Shown here one piece after another: positions 46,673 through 55,188 of a stretch of DNA of 64,000 nucleotides. A model generated the notes under the pieces. It was not told the DNA's origin and did not search any database. It saw only the letters and a list, made by a program, of their open reading frames with translations. Position numbers and translations under genes: made by a program. This DNA comes from Streptomyces orinoci (GTDB lineage Bacteria; Actinomycetota; Actinomycetes; Streptomycetales; Streptomycetaceae). The stretch covers positions 124,001 through 188,000 of the forward strand of contig NZ_PHNC01000012.1 in the NCBI RefSeq assembly GCF_003121295.1, given 5' to 3'. Each line of letters starts with the position of its first letter. Position 1 is the stretch's first letter.

Positions 46673-48080
46673 CGACCGTACCGATGTGCTCCCGCCCGGC
46701 TACCGCCTGGGCCGCTGGGAGGTCACCGGCCAGATCGGCTCCGGCGGCTGGGCAACGGTCTACGCCGGGCGCCCGGTTGACGGAACAGACGCCGGAGAAG
46801 GGGAAGAGGTCGCGCTCAAGATCCTGCCGACCGCCGGGCTCGGCCCCAGCCAGGCCCGCAAGGTGGCGGACACCGCGCGCCGGGAGGTGGAACTCGGCCG
46901 CCGCACCGGCCACCCCAGGCTGATCCGCCTGCTGGAGTCGCTGGTGCTCAGCGACCCCCGATACCCCTTGCTGGACGGCGCCATTGTGCTGGTGATGGAA
47001 CGGGCCGCGGACAGTCTGCGGACGCTGCTGGCCGCCGGGGTGAGTGAGGACGAGGCCGCCGGGCTGTTCACCGGAATCTGCGAGGGGCTGGCTCATCTGC
47101 ACCGCAGCGGGTGGGTGCACGGGGACCTCAAACCGGACAACGTCCTGGTCATGGCCGATGGTTCGGTCAGGCTCTCCGACTTCGGGCTGGCCACCGAACT
47201 CACCGGCACCCATGGCACCCACGGCTATGCACCCCCGATGGGCACCCTGGACTATCTGCCGCCCGAGCGCTGGAAGGCCCCGCTGGGCGAACACGGCGTA
47301 AAGGTCCGGCCCAGCGCCGACATCTGGGCCCTGGGCATCATGATTCATGAAGCCTTCGCCCATGGCGCCGCCCCCTTCCCCGGCGCCACCCCGGCCGCCC
47401 GAGGCGCCGCCGTCCAGGAGTACGCCGAGGGGCGCGCCCCGCTGCGCCTGTCCGGCGAACTCCCCCCGTTCTGGCGTGAGCTGGCCGCAGACTGCCTGGC
47501 CCCCACCCATGCCGAGCGCGGCGCCCACACCGCCGAGAGCCTGCTGGCCCGTATCAACGGCCGGCCGGACGGCACCGCGTCGGCGGCCGGTGCCGCAATC
47601 CGCCGCCGGAGATGGCTGGTTCGTTCCACGGTGCTGGCCGCCGCGGGCTGCGGGGCGGCCGCCGCCATCTGGTCGTACGCCCTGCCCGGCAACGCACATG
47701 ACCACCCGGCCGCAGTGGGCTCCACCGGCAGCGCCTCCCAGTCGGCGGGCAGCATCCGGGTGTTCAACATCGAGCAGAGCTGCCGGCAGCGCAACGACCG
47801 CAGTCCGCAGTGCAGTCTGGGCCTGGCCATCGACCCCCTGCAGCCCTACACCATCGACAATGTGGTGCCCACCCGGGTCTGGCACGGCGATGTCCTGCCC
47901 GTGGACTGCCGGCTGCCCAAGGGCATTCCCATCATCGACGAGGCCGGCACCGAGTCCGCGCAGTGGTTCCGGGTCCGGCTGCCGGAGGGTTCCAGGCGGA
48001 CCACGGCCTGGCTGCCGGCCGTCCGTACCCAGGACCGTCCCGCGGTCCCCGAGTGCCCCCGCCCCACGCCCCTGAGGTGA
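46641..48080 (+). CDS. Membrane-anchored serine/threonine protein kinase (PknB-like)
   Basis: This is a Hanks-type kinase of 479 residues. Residues 20-300 form the kinase domain: glycine loop GQIGSGGWATVYAG, ATP Lys in EVALKIL, catalytic loop HGDLKPDN, metal DFG in LSDFGLA, and APE-like PPERW. A single membrane helix follows (VLAAAGCGAAAAIWSYAL near residue 335). An extracytoplasmic domain of about 120 residues contains two Cys (EQSCRQ and QCSLG) and a beta-rich region. There are no PASTA repeats. It is translated from within the end of the FHA gene. Confidence 0.93.
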   Translation: MVSIPADTSDDDRTDVLPPGYRLGRWEVTGQIGSGGWATVYAGRPVDGTDAGEGEEVALKILPTAGLGPSQARKVADTARREVELGRRTGHPRLIRLLESLVLSDPRYPLLDGAIVLVMERAADSLRTLLAAGVSEDEAAGLFTGICEGLAHLHRSGWVHGDLKPDNVLVMADGSVRLSDFGLATELTGTHGTHGYAPPMGTLDYLPPERWKAPLGEHGVKVRPSADIWALGIMIHEAFAHGAAPFPGATPAARGAAVQEYAEGRAPLRLSGELPPFWRELAADCLAPTHAERGAHTAESLLARINGRPDGTASAAGAAIRRRRWLVRSTVLAAAGCGAAAAIWSYALPGNAHDHPAAVGSTGSASQSAGSIRVFNIEQSCRQRNDRSPQCSLGLAIDPLQPYTIDNVVPTRVWHGDVLPVDCRLPKGIPIIDEAGTESAQWFRVRLPEGSRRTTAWLPAVRTQDRPAVPECPRPTPLR

Positions 48081-48187
48081 GACGGGCCGCCCGCCACCGC
48101 CCCGGAACGTTCCGGATGTCCCGGCCGCCGCCCGCGCGGCTACTTTTCGGGCCGTCCAACGTCATTCCCGGATGAAGGAGCGGTGGC

Positions 48188-49238
48188 GTGCCTGGCCCAG
48201 CCGCACGACGCGGAAGATGCGGAAGACTGAGAACGATGACCCTGCTGGCCATGGCGGCCGTGTCCGCCCTGGCCCAGCCCGCCTGGGCGCAGCCCGCCGG
48301 CCGGATACCCGGCCCCCTGGGCCACAAGGCACCGGCCACGGCCAAGGCCACCGCGGACTGCTACATCCCCCCCGGACCGGGACATCGCGGTGACCCGCAA
48401 GGTCTATGAGGTCGGCCAGCGCCGCAATGTCTCCGACAAGGTGATGCCGGCCGGCTTCGAGACCGGCTGGATCGAATCCCGGATGAACAACCTGGACTGC
48501 GGCGACCGCGACTCCCTCGGCGTCTTCCAGCAACGGCCCTCCCAGGGCTGGGGAACCCGCGAGCAGATCCTCGACGTGGACTACGCGGCCAATAAGTTCT
48601 TCGAGGTCGCCCAGCAGATGGAGCCGGGGATGGAGGGCAGCACCGCGGGACAGCTCGCCCAGGCCGTCCAGCGCTCCGCCTACCCCCTGAAGTACGACCA
48701 GGTGGAGGGCACCGCCCGGGAGCAGCGGGAGGAGGCCCGGCAGCCCTACGGCACCATCGGCGCCAAGTACGACAGCCTGGGCGGCCGCGGTGGGGTACTG
48801 GGCCCGCCGGTCCGGGCCGAGGAGGACTCCTCGCTGGGCGGCCGCTTCCAGCTCTTCCAGAACGGGATCATCATCTGGCACCCGGATACGGCCTTCGCCG
48901 TCTACGGCGACATCCTGGCCAAGTTCTGGGCCACCGACGCCGAACGGCACTGGGGCTTCCCGACCATGGACGAGGCCGGCGCGGCGGCGGCACCGGATGG
49001 CACCAAGGGCCGCTACCAGGTCTTCGAGCGGGGGCTGTTCCTGTGGTCGCCGCAGACCGGCGCCCATCCCCTGCAGGGCGCGGTCTATGACGCGTTCCAG
49101 GGCGCGGGCCGCGAGAAGGCACTGGGCTACCCGCTCACCGACGAGACCGACGAGCCCGGCGGCAGCAAGGCCCAGCGCTTCCAGAACGTCACCATCCACT
49201 GGACCGCCGCCAAGGGCACCTGGATCACCAAGAACTGA
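48188..49238 (+). pseudogene. Secreted LGFP-repeat protein interrupted by a C-tract frameshift
   Basis: The start is GTG 48188 with AAGGAG seven bases upstream, followed by a signal peptide (MTLLAMAAVSALAQPAWAQ). The frame runs to CYIPPG and would stop at 48409. The true continuation, DRDIAVTRKVYEVGQRRNVSDKV, lies in another frame from 48375 on. Removing one C from the run of seven C at 48367-48373 restores CYIPPDRDIAVTRKV. The rest is intact: an N-terminal domain (FETGWIESRMNNLDCGDRDSLGVFQQRPSQGWG) and three LGFP-type repeats between residues 190 and 345 that would bind cell-wall polymers. It is either a real frameshift, slippage regulation or a sequencing error. Confidence 0.75.
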
Positions 49239-49257
49239 ACTCGCATCAGGAGGATGT

Positions 49258-50259
49258 GTGTTGAGCGAGAACCGTCCCAGCCGCAGGAGCATGCTGAAGG
49301 CCGCCGGCGGACTCTCCGCGGCGATGGCCCTGGGCGCCGGAGGTGTGCTGGGCTCGGCGTCCTCGGCGAGCGCCGCCGACGACGGCTTCGGGCTGCGCAT
49401 CGTGGAACGCGGCGAGAGCGATCCCCGTATGTGGTACTACCGGTTCAGCACGCCCGAGATCGGCTGGAACCCGGCCGTCAATGTGCTGCTGCCCGACGAC
49501 TACCACACCAGCGGGCGCACCTATCCGGTGCTCTATCTCTTCCACGGCGGCGGCACCGACCAGGACTTCATCACCTTCGACCGGCTGGGCATCCGGGACT
49601 GGACCGCCGGCAAGCCGATCATTGTGGTGATGCCGGACGGCGGGCACGCGGGCTGGTACTCCAACCCCGTCACCTCCAACGTCGGCCCCCGAAACTGGGA
49701 GAGCTTCCATATCAACCAGCTGATCCCCTGGATCGACGCCAACTTCCGGACCTTCGCCGAGTACGACGGCCGTGCCGTCTCCGGGTTCTCCATGGGCGGC
49801 TTCGGCGCGCTGAAGTACGCGGCCAAGTACTACGGCCACTTCGCCTCGGTGAGCGCCCACTCCGGCCCGGCCAGCCTGCGCGGCACGGTCGCCGGAATCC
49901 CCGGCGCGGTGGTCCACTGGGCCAATGCCTCCTCCGCGGCCATCGAGCTGGGGGGCGGGACGGTCTATGGCGTGCCCTGGGATGAGAACCGCGTCAATAT
50001 GGACAACCCCTGCCAGCGGCTGGACAGTTACCGCAACAAGCGGCTCTTTATGGTCGCGGGGACCAGTCCCGAGCCGATCAACTGGTTCGACACCATGAAC
50101 GAGGTCGGTGTGCTGCAGACCCAGCGCGAGTTCCGCGGCCTGCTGGACCGGGCCGGGATCCCCTTTGAATGGCATGAGGTGCCGGGCGGGCACTTCGTCC
50201 GGCCGGATCTGTTCCAGAACGATCTGGATGGGATCATCGACCGCCTGCGCAAGGCGTAG
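49258..50259 (+). CDS. Tat-exported alpha/beta hydrolase (esterase D / antigen 85-like)
   Basis: This is a secreted esterase of 333 residues. A Tat signal SRRSMLKAAGG is followed by a hydrophobic stretch ending SASAAD. The fold has LYLFHGGGTDQDFITF (oxyanion), the nucleophile Ser in GFSMGGFGAL, and the final His in VPGGHFVRPDLF. It is of the putative esterase group that includes mycolyltransferase antigen 85 and feruloyl esterases. AGGAGG lies just upstream; GTG 49258 and TTG 49261 are both possible starts, and TTG has the better spacing. A perfect 12-bp terminator follows. Confidence 0.9.
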   Translation: MLSENRPSRRSMLKAAGGLSAAMALGAGGVLGSASSASAADDGFGLRIVERGESDPRMWYYRFSTPEIGWNPAVNVLLPDDYHTSGRTYPVLYLFHGGGTDQDFITFDRLGIRDWTAGKPIIVVMPDGGHAGWYSNPVTSNVGPRNWESFHINQLIPWIDANFRTFAEYDGRAVSGFSMGGFGALKYAAKYYGHFASVSAHSGPASLRGTVAGIPGAVVHWANASSAAIELGGGTVYGVPWDENRVNMDNPCQRLDSYRNKRLFMVAGTSPEPINWFDTMNEVGVLQTQREFRGLLDRAGIPFEWHEVPGGHFVRPDLFQNDLDGIIDRLRKA

Positions 50260-50274
50260 GCGGGCTGTGCGGAG

Positions 50275-50303
50275 GGGTGCCGGGCCGGGCCGGCCCGGCA
50301 CCC
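50275..50303. terminator. Bidirectional terminator after the esterase gene
   Basis: This is a perfect 12-bp stem, GGGTGCCGGGCC and its complement, with a 5-base loop. It sits between convergent genes that stop at 50259 and 50306. Confidence 0.85.
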
Positions 50304-50305
50304 GT

Positions 50306-50734
50306 TCACCGATTCCGGTTGCGCAGCGCGGACTTGACCGCATAGGCCACCGGCGGAACGCACAGCATAAAGAGCCAGTCGCCGGTGGCGGCGGTCAGGC
50401 CCACGGCGGCCGCCCCGCCCAGCGGGAGGACGGCCCGGCGCAACCGCTCCCCGGTGGTCGGGGCCGTACCCTCCGGTACCGCAACCTCACTCCCGCTCGA
50501 CGGCTGCCCGAACGGCCGGGGCTCCGGCAGGTCACCGAAGACGGCCAGCACCTCGTCCCGGGTCACCGCGGACTGGACGGCCGCGAGCCGTTCGCCGTAT
50601 TCGTCGATGGTCAGCCGGCCGGCTCTGCTGTGTTCGGTCAGGGCCTCCGTGGCCTGCTCACGCTCTTGATGACCGATGCGGATGCCGGTTGCGGGGAGCC
50701 GGGAGTCGGTGGAATCGCTCACGGAGTTGATCAT
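50306..50734 (-). CDS. DUF1707 (SHOCT-like) domain protein
   Basis: This is a 142-residue protein with an N-terminal DUF1707 domain: IGHQEREQATEALTEHSRAG, then LTIDEYGERLAAVQSAVTRDEVLAVFGDLP. A C-terminal hydrophobic segment (LGGAAAVGLTAATGDWLFMLCVPPVAYAV) probably anchors it in the membrane. The family is common in actinobacteria with unknown function. The start is ATG 50734, or GTG 50722. It is divergent, by only 40 bases, from the truncated alkB copy. Confidence 0.85.
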   Translation of the reverse strand: MINSVSDSTDSRLPATGIRIGHQEREQATEALTEHSRAGRLTIDEYGERLAAVQSAVTRDEVLAVFGDLPEPRPFGQPSSGSEVAVPEGTAPTTGERLRRAVLPLGGAAAVGLTAATGDWLFMLCVPPVAYAVKSALRNRNR

Positions 50735-50773
50735 ATTCGGCCTGCGGCTCTCCTCCCGAACATAATGGAACGG

Positions 50774-50989
50774 ATGAATGAAGGGCTGTTCCCCCGGCAG
50801 GAGGCGGAGATCGCACCCGGTGCCGTCCATGTGCCGGACTGGCTCGACCTCGGCGCCCAGCGCGAGCTGCTCACCGCCTGCCGGGAGTGGGCGCGGCCGC
50901 CGGCCGGCCTGCGGACGGTGCGGATGCCCGGCGGGGGCGCCATGTCGGTGCGGCAGGTGTGCCTGGGGTGGTACTGTGTAACCGCATGA
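50774..50989 (+). pseudogene. Stranded 5' fragment of alkB
   Basis: This encodes the first 66 residues of an AlkB-type dioxygenase (MNEGLFPRQEAEIAPGAVH to MSVRQVCLGW) and then YCVTA and a stop. The same segment, with seven residue changes and many silent changes, begins the complete alkB gene at 55189. This fragment keeps the high GC3 of the host and its own upstream region next to DUF1707, so it is the original 5' end of the gene, cut off by insertion at about 50971. Confidence 0.85.
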
Positions 50990-51112
50990 TGCTGACCCAC
51001 CGGCCTGGCCTGTCCCGACGAGCCGTGCCTGTCTCGGAGCCGTAGAACCCGGCGTCTACCCGCCGCGATGGCTGGGCCATCAGAACCACACGACCAGTAC
51101 CGAGGTCGTAAC

Positions 51113-51137
51113 GGCCCGCAAAGGAAACCGGCGGGCC
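51113..51137 (-). terminator. Hairpin downstream of the 792-residue gene
   Basis: GGCCCGC (51113-51119) and GCGGGCC (51131-51137) are perfect complements with an 11-base loop. It lies 28 bases past the stop of the minus-strand gene. Confidence 0.5.
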
Positions 51138-51164
51138 GCCATAAAACATCGAGGCCGGGATCGA

Positions 51165-53543
51165 TCAGTCCAGGATCGTCTCCTGAGACTCCTCGGATTC
51201 CGGATCACCTTCCTCCGACACATAGATCTCCATGGTCCTGCGTCGGAAGTTCTCTACGTCGGTCAGAATGCCGACCAGCAGTTTGTGCAATTCATCTAGC
51301 TGGTCCACCGGGACGATCGGGGTATGGCCCCCGACTTCCGGCTCCAGGGTGTGCAGATGGTCGAGGGCGTCCCGGGCGCCTTGCACCCCGAGGTAGAGGG
51401 CCTTACGGTGGGCGGCGGCGCGCTGGCTGGGAGGCACCGGAGTGTCTTCGCTCTGGGGAGCCGTCACTGGGACAACGGGCAGAGCACCCTCAGCCCACTG
51501 ATCAGCGCCGTACTGGAACAGTGTCGTCACTGGGTTCATGGTGACGGGCGTCTCGCCGGGAGAGGCGCTGGTGGAGGCGCCGCCGTCTGCTGTCGCCGTC
51601 TCACCGTTCGACGAGGGCGCGGCCGGCCCTGGGACTGTACGGATGACCGCCGAGAGTGGCACGGCCTTCGCCGCGCGGTTCGGGTCTGAGGCCGCGACGA
51701 CATCCCACTCGTACAGCCGCACTGGCACACCGTCGGCGTCACGGGCGATGCGGTCTGGGGCGTCGAGATCGACCTTGAAGTACACGTAGGGCGGCTCTGC
51801 GGAAGCGGCTGATTCCTTGCCGGTGAGGCTCTGCTTCGGCACGGAATTCTGCGGCAAATCGTCGCTGCGGAACGTGTTGGCTGCCAACGCGAGGGTCCAC
51901 AGACCGAGTTCGTTCGCTGGCGATGAGAGCCCTTCGATGACCTTGTTCACGTCCGAGCGGAAGGGGACGCCGCCCTTCTCTCTTTTGGCGCCCAGCGACG
52001 AGCCGACGTTCCTGGTCAGGAGCTTGTCGGCGATCAGTGCGACACCGCCGGCCACAGCCAGGGTACGGCGTGCGTCGTCGTCGCCGTTCATCGCCGGTGC
52101 GATCAGCTTGGTGAAGTCGTCGGTGGGGCGTGGAGTCCAGCCCTGGGTGACGTCGTTCGACAGCACGCCACCGTTGTTCCACGCGTTGCGTGCCTGCTTG
52201 GTGACGAGTTTCTTCTTCGCCCGCCAAGGCAGATCGATGATCGGCCCGAGCAACTCGCCGAATCCCTTCATACTCATCCGCTGGCCGCCCTTGATGGCCT
52301 TGGCTTGGTCCTTGAGAAGTTCCAGGAGATCCGGCTGCGTTAGGGCGCTAACCAAGTAGACGGCACGCCACAGGGCCGTTCCGGTAGGGGCCGAATCGCG
52401 TCCGAATACCTGCGGAAGCTTGGCCACGGGAATGCGTCCGACGGCAAGGCCATAAACCGCCTGGAGATCGGCCGTGTTCCAGCGTGGGTCGCCCTGCTGG
52501 ATGATTCGCTTCAGGGCTCGGGTGATGACCTCGACGTTCTGAGCTGCGGCGTCCCACTGCTTGAACTCGACGTGTACTGAGGCCAGTACGGAACGGATGG
52601 CGTCGTCGAAGATGTCCTCGGGAGACAGCACCTGGCCGTCGTGTCCATCAACCCCGACGGCGATCTGTGCCGGAACGACGTAGGACTGGGCGATCTGAGC
52701 AGCCCGAAGGCCTGGCGTCGCTCCCTTCATCTCGTCATCGAACTCCTTCCGTAGTCCCTGCCACCACCGCGCCCGGCTGGCAGCCAGCTGCTGGCCGAGA
52801 TCAGGACCGGCAGTCGTCCCTGCCGCAAAAGCGCTGCCGAGTAGTGCGTCGGTGGCCAGGTCGGCCACCTCCGAGGGTTCGACGCCATGCCCGGCCAGTA
52901 CCGCCCAGGCGCTGGCGAGCCGGGTAATGCCGTCACGAACGACGAGAACGGGGAACGGCTTCGTACCGTCCTCGAAGGCAATCTCGGCAGGATGGGTAAT
53001 CAGGTTGCGGCTGACGGAGCGTGTGAGAATGGAGGCCGCATAGTTGTTGAGCGAGAGCGTCGCGTGGATGGTCTGCCACACGTGGTTCCGTAGGTGAGTG
53101 AGGTTCTCATAGCGGTACTGCAAGATCGCACTGGGACGGCCCTCATGAGTTATCCCGTGCACCTGTGGGTCGGCTACCTCTGAGACCTCCATACTGGTAC
53201 GAGGCTGGGGGCCGGGAAACAGTTCGCTCAGCAGGACCCGGGTGACGACGGAGTGCAGCGTCGCCCCCTCGACGTTTTCGACGGTCAGGAGACCCGAGAG
53301 CTCATCCGATGTCGGCCGGAGCTGAACTGCCAGTGCTTCGGGTTTAGTCGTGGCGCGCGCCAAGATGCCCCACGCAGTGTCCGGCAGCCAGGTGCTTGTA
53401 TTGGCCCGACCAGCCGCAGTCACCGCCGCGATATTGCTGTCCGTTGAGTCGGAAGGTAGGCGGGGCGAAATGTTAGTTACCCGGACCATGTCCGCCCCCC
53501 AGGGGACGTCAATGGAAAGGACTGCGGGTGTGTCGGTGGTCAT
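51165..53543 (-). CDS. Unrecognised 792-residue island protein with a DGxxR motif
   Basis: I do not recognise a family for this large soluble protein. It has no signal peptide or membrane helix. The first 240 residues include RRENLTHLR-like THEGRPSAILQYRYENLTHL, then HPAEIAFEDGTKPFPVLVV, followed by RDGITRLASAW at residues 203-213. The stretch is reminiscent of the DGQHR/ParB-like motif of DndB and ParB-fold proteins. The middle is helical (AKAIKGGQRMSMKGFGELLG). A Ser/Gly/Thr-rich linker near residues 645-680 precedes a C-terminal helical domain with an acidic tail (EEGDPESEESQETILD). The ATG has GGAG about ten bases upstream. It is the main cargo of the alkB island, so an anti-phage or maintenance role is possible but unproven. 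Confidence 0.7.
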   Translation of the reverse strand: MTTDTPAVLSIDVPWGADMVRVTNISPRLPSDSTDSNIAAVTAAGRANTSTWLPDTAWGILARATTKPEALAVQLRPTSDELSGLLTVENVEGATLHSVVTRVLLSELFPGPQPRTSMEVSEVADPQVHGITHEGRPSAILQYRYENLTHLRNHVWQTIHATLSLNNYAASILTRSVSRNLITHPAEIAFEDGTKPFPVLVVRDGITRLASAWAVLAGHGVEPSEVADLATDALLGSAFAAGTTAGPDLGQQLAASRARWWQGLRKEFDDEMKGATPGLRAAQIAQSYVVPAQIAVGVDGHDGQVLSPEDIFDDAIRSVLASVHVEFKQWDAAAQNVEVITRALKRIIQQGDPRWNTADLQAVYGLAVGRIPVAKLPQVFGRDSAPTGTALWRAVYLVSALTQPDLLELLKDQAKAIKGGQRMSMKGFGELLGPIIDLPWRAKKKLVTKQARNAWNNGGVLSNDVTQGWTPRPTDDFTKLIAPAMNGDDDARRTLAVAGGVALIADKLLTRNVGSSLGAKREKGGVPFRSDVNKVIEGLSSPANELGLWTLALAANTFRSDDLPQNSVPKQSLTGKESAASAEPPYVYFKVDLDAPDRIARDADGVPVRLYEWDVVAASDPNRAAKAVPLSAVIRTVPGPAAPSSNGETATADGGASTSASPGETPVTMNPVTTLFQYGADQWAEGALPVVPVTAPQSEDTPVPPSQRAAAHRKALYLGVQGARDALDHLHTLEPEVGGHTPIVPVDQLDELHKLLVGILTDVENFRRRTMEIYVSEEGDPESEESQETILD

Positions 53544-54497
53544 GGGTATGGATCTCCAATGTGGTTCGGAGTGGTTTGCTGCGATTGCGAGTTACGTGAA
53601 CTCGCTGTACGGATTACTGCGTCAAAGGTTTTGACCGAAACCGCCCTGTCTGCCCAGGATAATTCAGATGGAAGTCGGGTTGACCTGTAGCTCACATTTG
53701 GGTAGAACCGGTGTTGGTAAGCGGTGTAAACCTCGGGTTTTGTGGGTGCCAGAAACAGCAGACCTCGGTTGCCGGGTAGAGAAGAGCCGTCAATGCAGGC
53801 GATTCCGAGGCAGGGGATCAAAGTTCGAACTGTGCGTCATGAGGTGGTACCAGGTGCCACGGGCTGGTATGCATGGAGGGCAAGCCGCCGAGGATCATCC
53901 GACGAGCGATGTAAACAACTAGTTGAGAACGCCTTGTTTGGCCTGCTGGGGAGTGCCGCTTGGCTATGCGGGCAATGAGCTGCTTTGTGAGCTTAACTAG
54001 TCTTGCGGCGAGCTGTTCGCTTACCGGTAACGGCACCCACGCAATCTTGGAGTTGGCGACCTTTATGTGCGTGGCATATCGTCCTCGTGGCCAGCCCATT
54101 GAGTACGGTGTGGGCCTTGCCGCAGGGATGCGTAATCGGCCATCTAAGGGGGAGATCCACTTATATCGACTTCTCGGGATTCCCCTACGTGTCGGTTCAG
54201 GTGCGCACATCTTCCCAAGCCTATAGCCGTCTGGAGGCACCGACGATGAAGGGGGGATCCTCACACGGATGGGTTATTTCTTCGGTATTGCTCATCCAGG
54301 GCTCCTGGGCAGTGCCATTGCCTCCGAGGCAAGGATGATGGGACGCCGCTGGCGTGATATCGGCGCTCGCTTGGCATCACCGTATACATGAGCCACAGCC
54401 ACGTGTGGTCGCTTTCTGGCCTGCACTCATCCTGGGCGCAGTATATACGTCCGATGCTGTACGCACCGCGCAGGAGTCAAACGCGTCATTTCTACGC
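53544..54497. other. Island interior without a clear gene
   Basis: This stretch of 954 bases has visibly lower G+C than the host and mixed codon quality. The best frame is on the minus strand at 53818-54264 (148 residues, with VPLPVSEQLAARLVKLTKQLIARIAKRH), in the same direction as both island genes. I cannot identify it and it may be a remnant. A plus-strand frame at 54003-54338 covers the same DNA and is less likely. The repeat GAGTT-ACGTG-AACTC lies at about 53590-53605, near the promoter region of the 792-residue gene. Confidence 0.35.
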
Positions 54498-54836
54498 TCA
54501 GCTCAAGTCGCCCTTTGCTCGCGGGTAGTTGGCGAAGATCTGAGGGAGAGGGCTTAGCCCGAGCTTGTCCAGATGTGCCAGGGCGGCGGCGACGGCTGCG
54601 ACTTCGCCAAGGACACTGTCGCGCTGGATGATCCAAACAAACTCGTTCTCTGATGTCGGTAATATGCGAGGAAGGGTGGTTAGTCCGATTCGTTCGAACT
54701 CATCGCTAATCTTCGCGCACAACTCGGAGCTGAGTCTGGCTCGTTCCGGTGCTGCGTGCTTCTTGATGAAGCGCATAGACAAGCGCTTGATGCCGTGATC
54801 GACCTCGACGGCGTGCCTGATAATTGTGAAGTCCAT
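54498..54836 (-). CDS. Unknown 112-residue island protein
   Basis: This is a small soluble protein with a believable sequence: MDFTIIRHAVEVDHGIKRLS, then KKHAAPERARLSSELCAKISDEFERIGL, and a C-terminal helical stretch VLGEVAAVAAALAHLDKLG. No family is recognised. It has no membrane segment. An AT-rich stretch (TTAGTAATTTACTGAAATAG at 54841-54860 region) directly upstream looks like its promoter. It is on the same strand as the 792-residue gene and may act with it, although 950 bases separate them. Confidence 0.55.
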   Translation of the reverse strand: MDFTIIRHAVEVDHGIKRLSMRFIKKHAAPERARLSSELCAKISDEFERIGLTTLPRILPTSENEFVWIIQRDSVLGEVAAVAAALAHLDKLGLSPLPQIFANYPRAKGDLS

Positions 54837-55188
54837 AACTTAGTAATTTACTGAAATAGTAACTGAGTTGGGAAGGGTGGAGCCCGGACCCGCTTCAGGG
54901 GAGAGGTGGATCTGAGGCGTCGGCGGTGTAGTCAAGCGGCTGAAGATCGCAACACATCGCTCATGTCGACGCGCCCTCGTGCGCCTGGTGGTTGCTGCCC
55001 TTCCATATGGTCAAGGGTGGTAACCAAAGAGGAAGGCCGCCCGTCAATCGGGTGGGCGCTCTTGAAGGTTGCAGAAGATCACAACCCATGTGCACCGGAA
55101 TCAGGTGTTTGCGCAACCGCAGATTGGTGCGACGCCGCTCACCGGCGACGTTTCCCAGCAGTAGGGGTCAGCTGCGAACATGGGAGCG
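54837..55188. other. Island right-end non-coding region with a short repeat
   Basis: No gene is seen here. GAAGATCGCAACACAT at 54942-54957 recurs as GAAGATCACAACCCAT at 55074-55089 (14 of 16 identical). An imperfect hairpin GCCGCCCG/CGGGTGGGC lies near 55037-55058. The region must hold the promoter now used by the intact alkB. Confidence 0.4.

Noticed and set aside
53668-54338. Plus-strand frames inside the island (53668-53922, 54003-54338)
   Set aside because: They overlap each other and a minus-strand frame, have no ribosome sites and show no coherent protein features.
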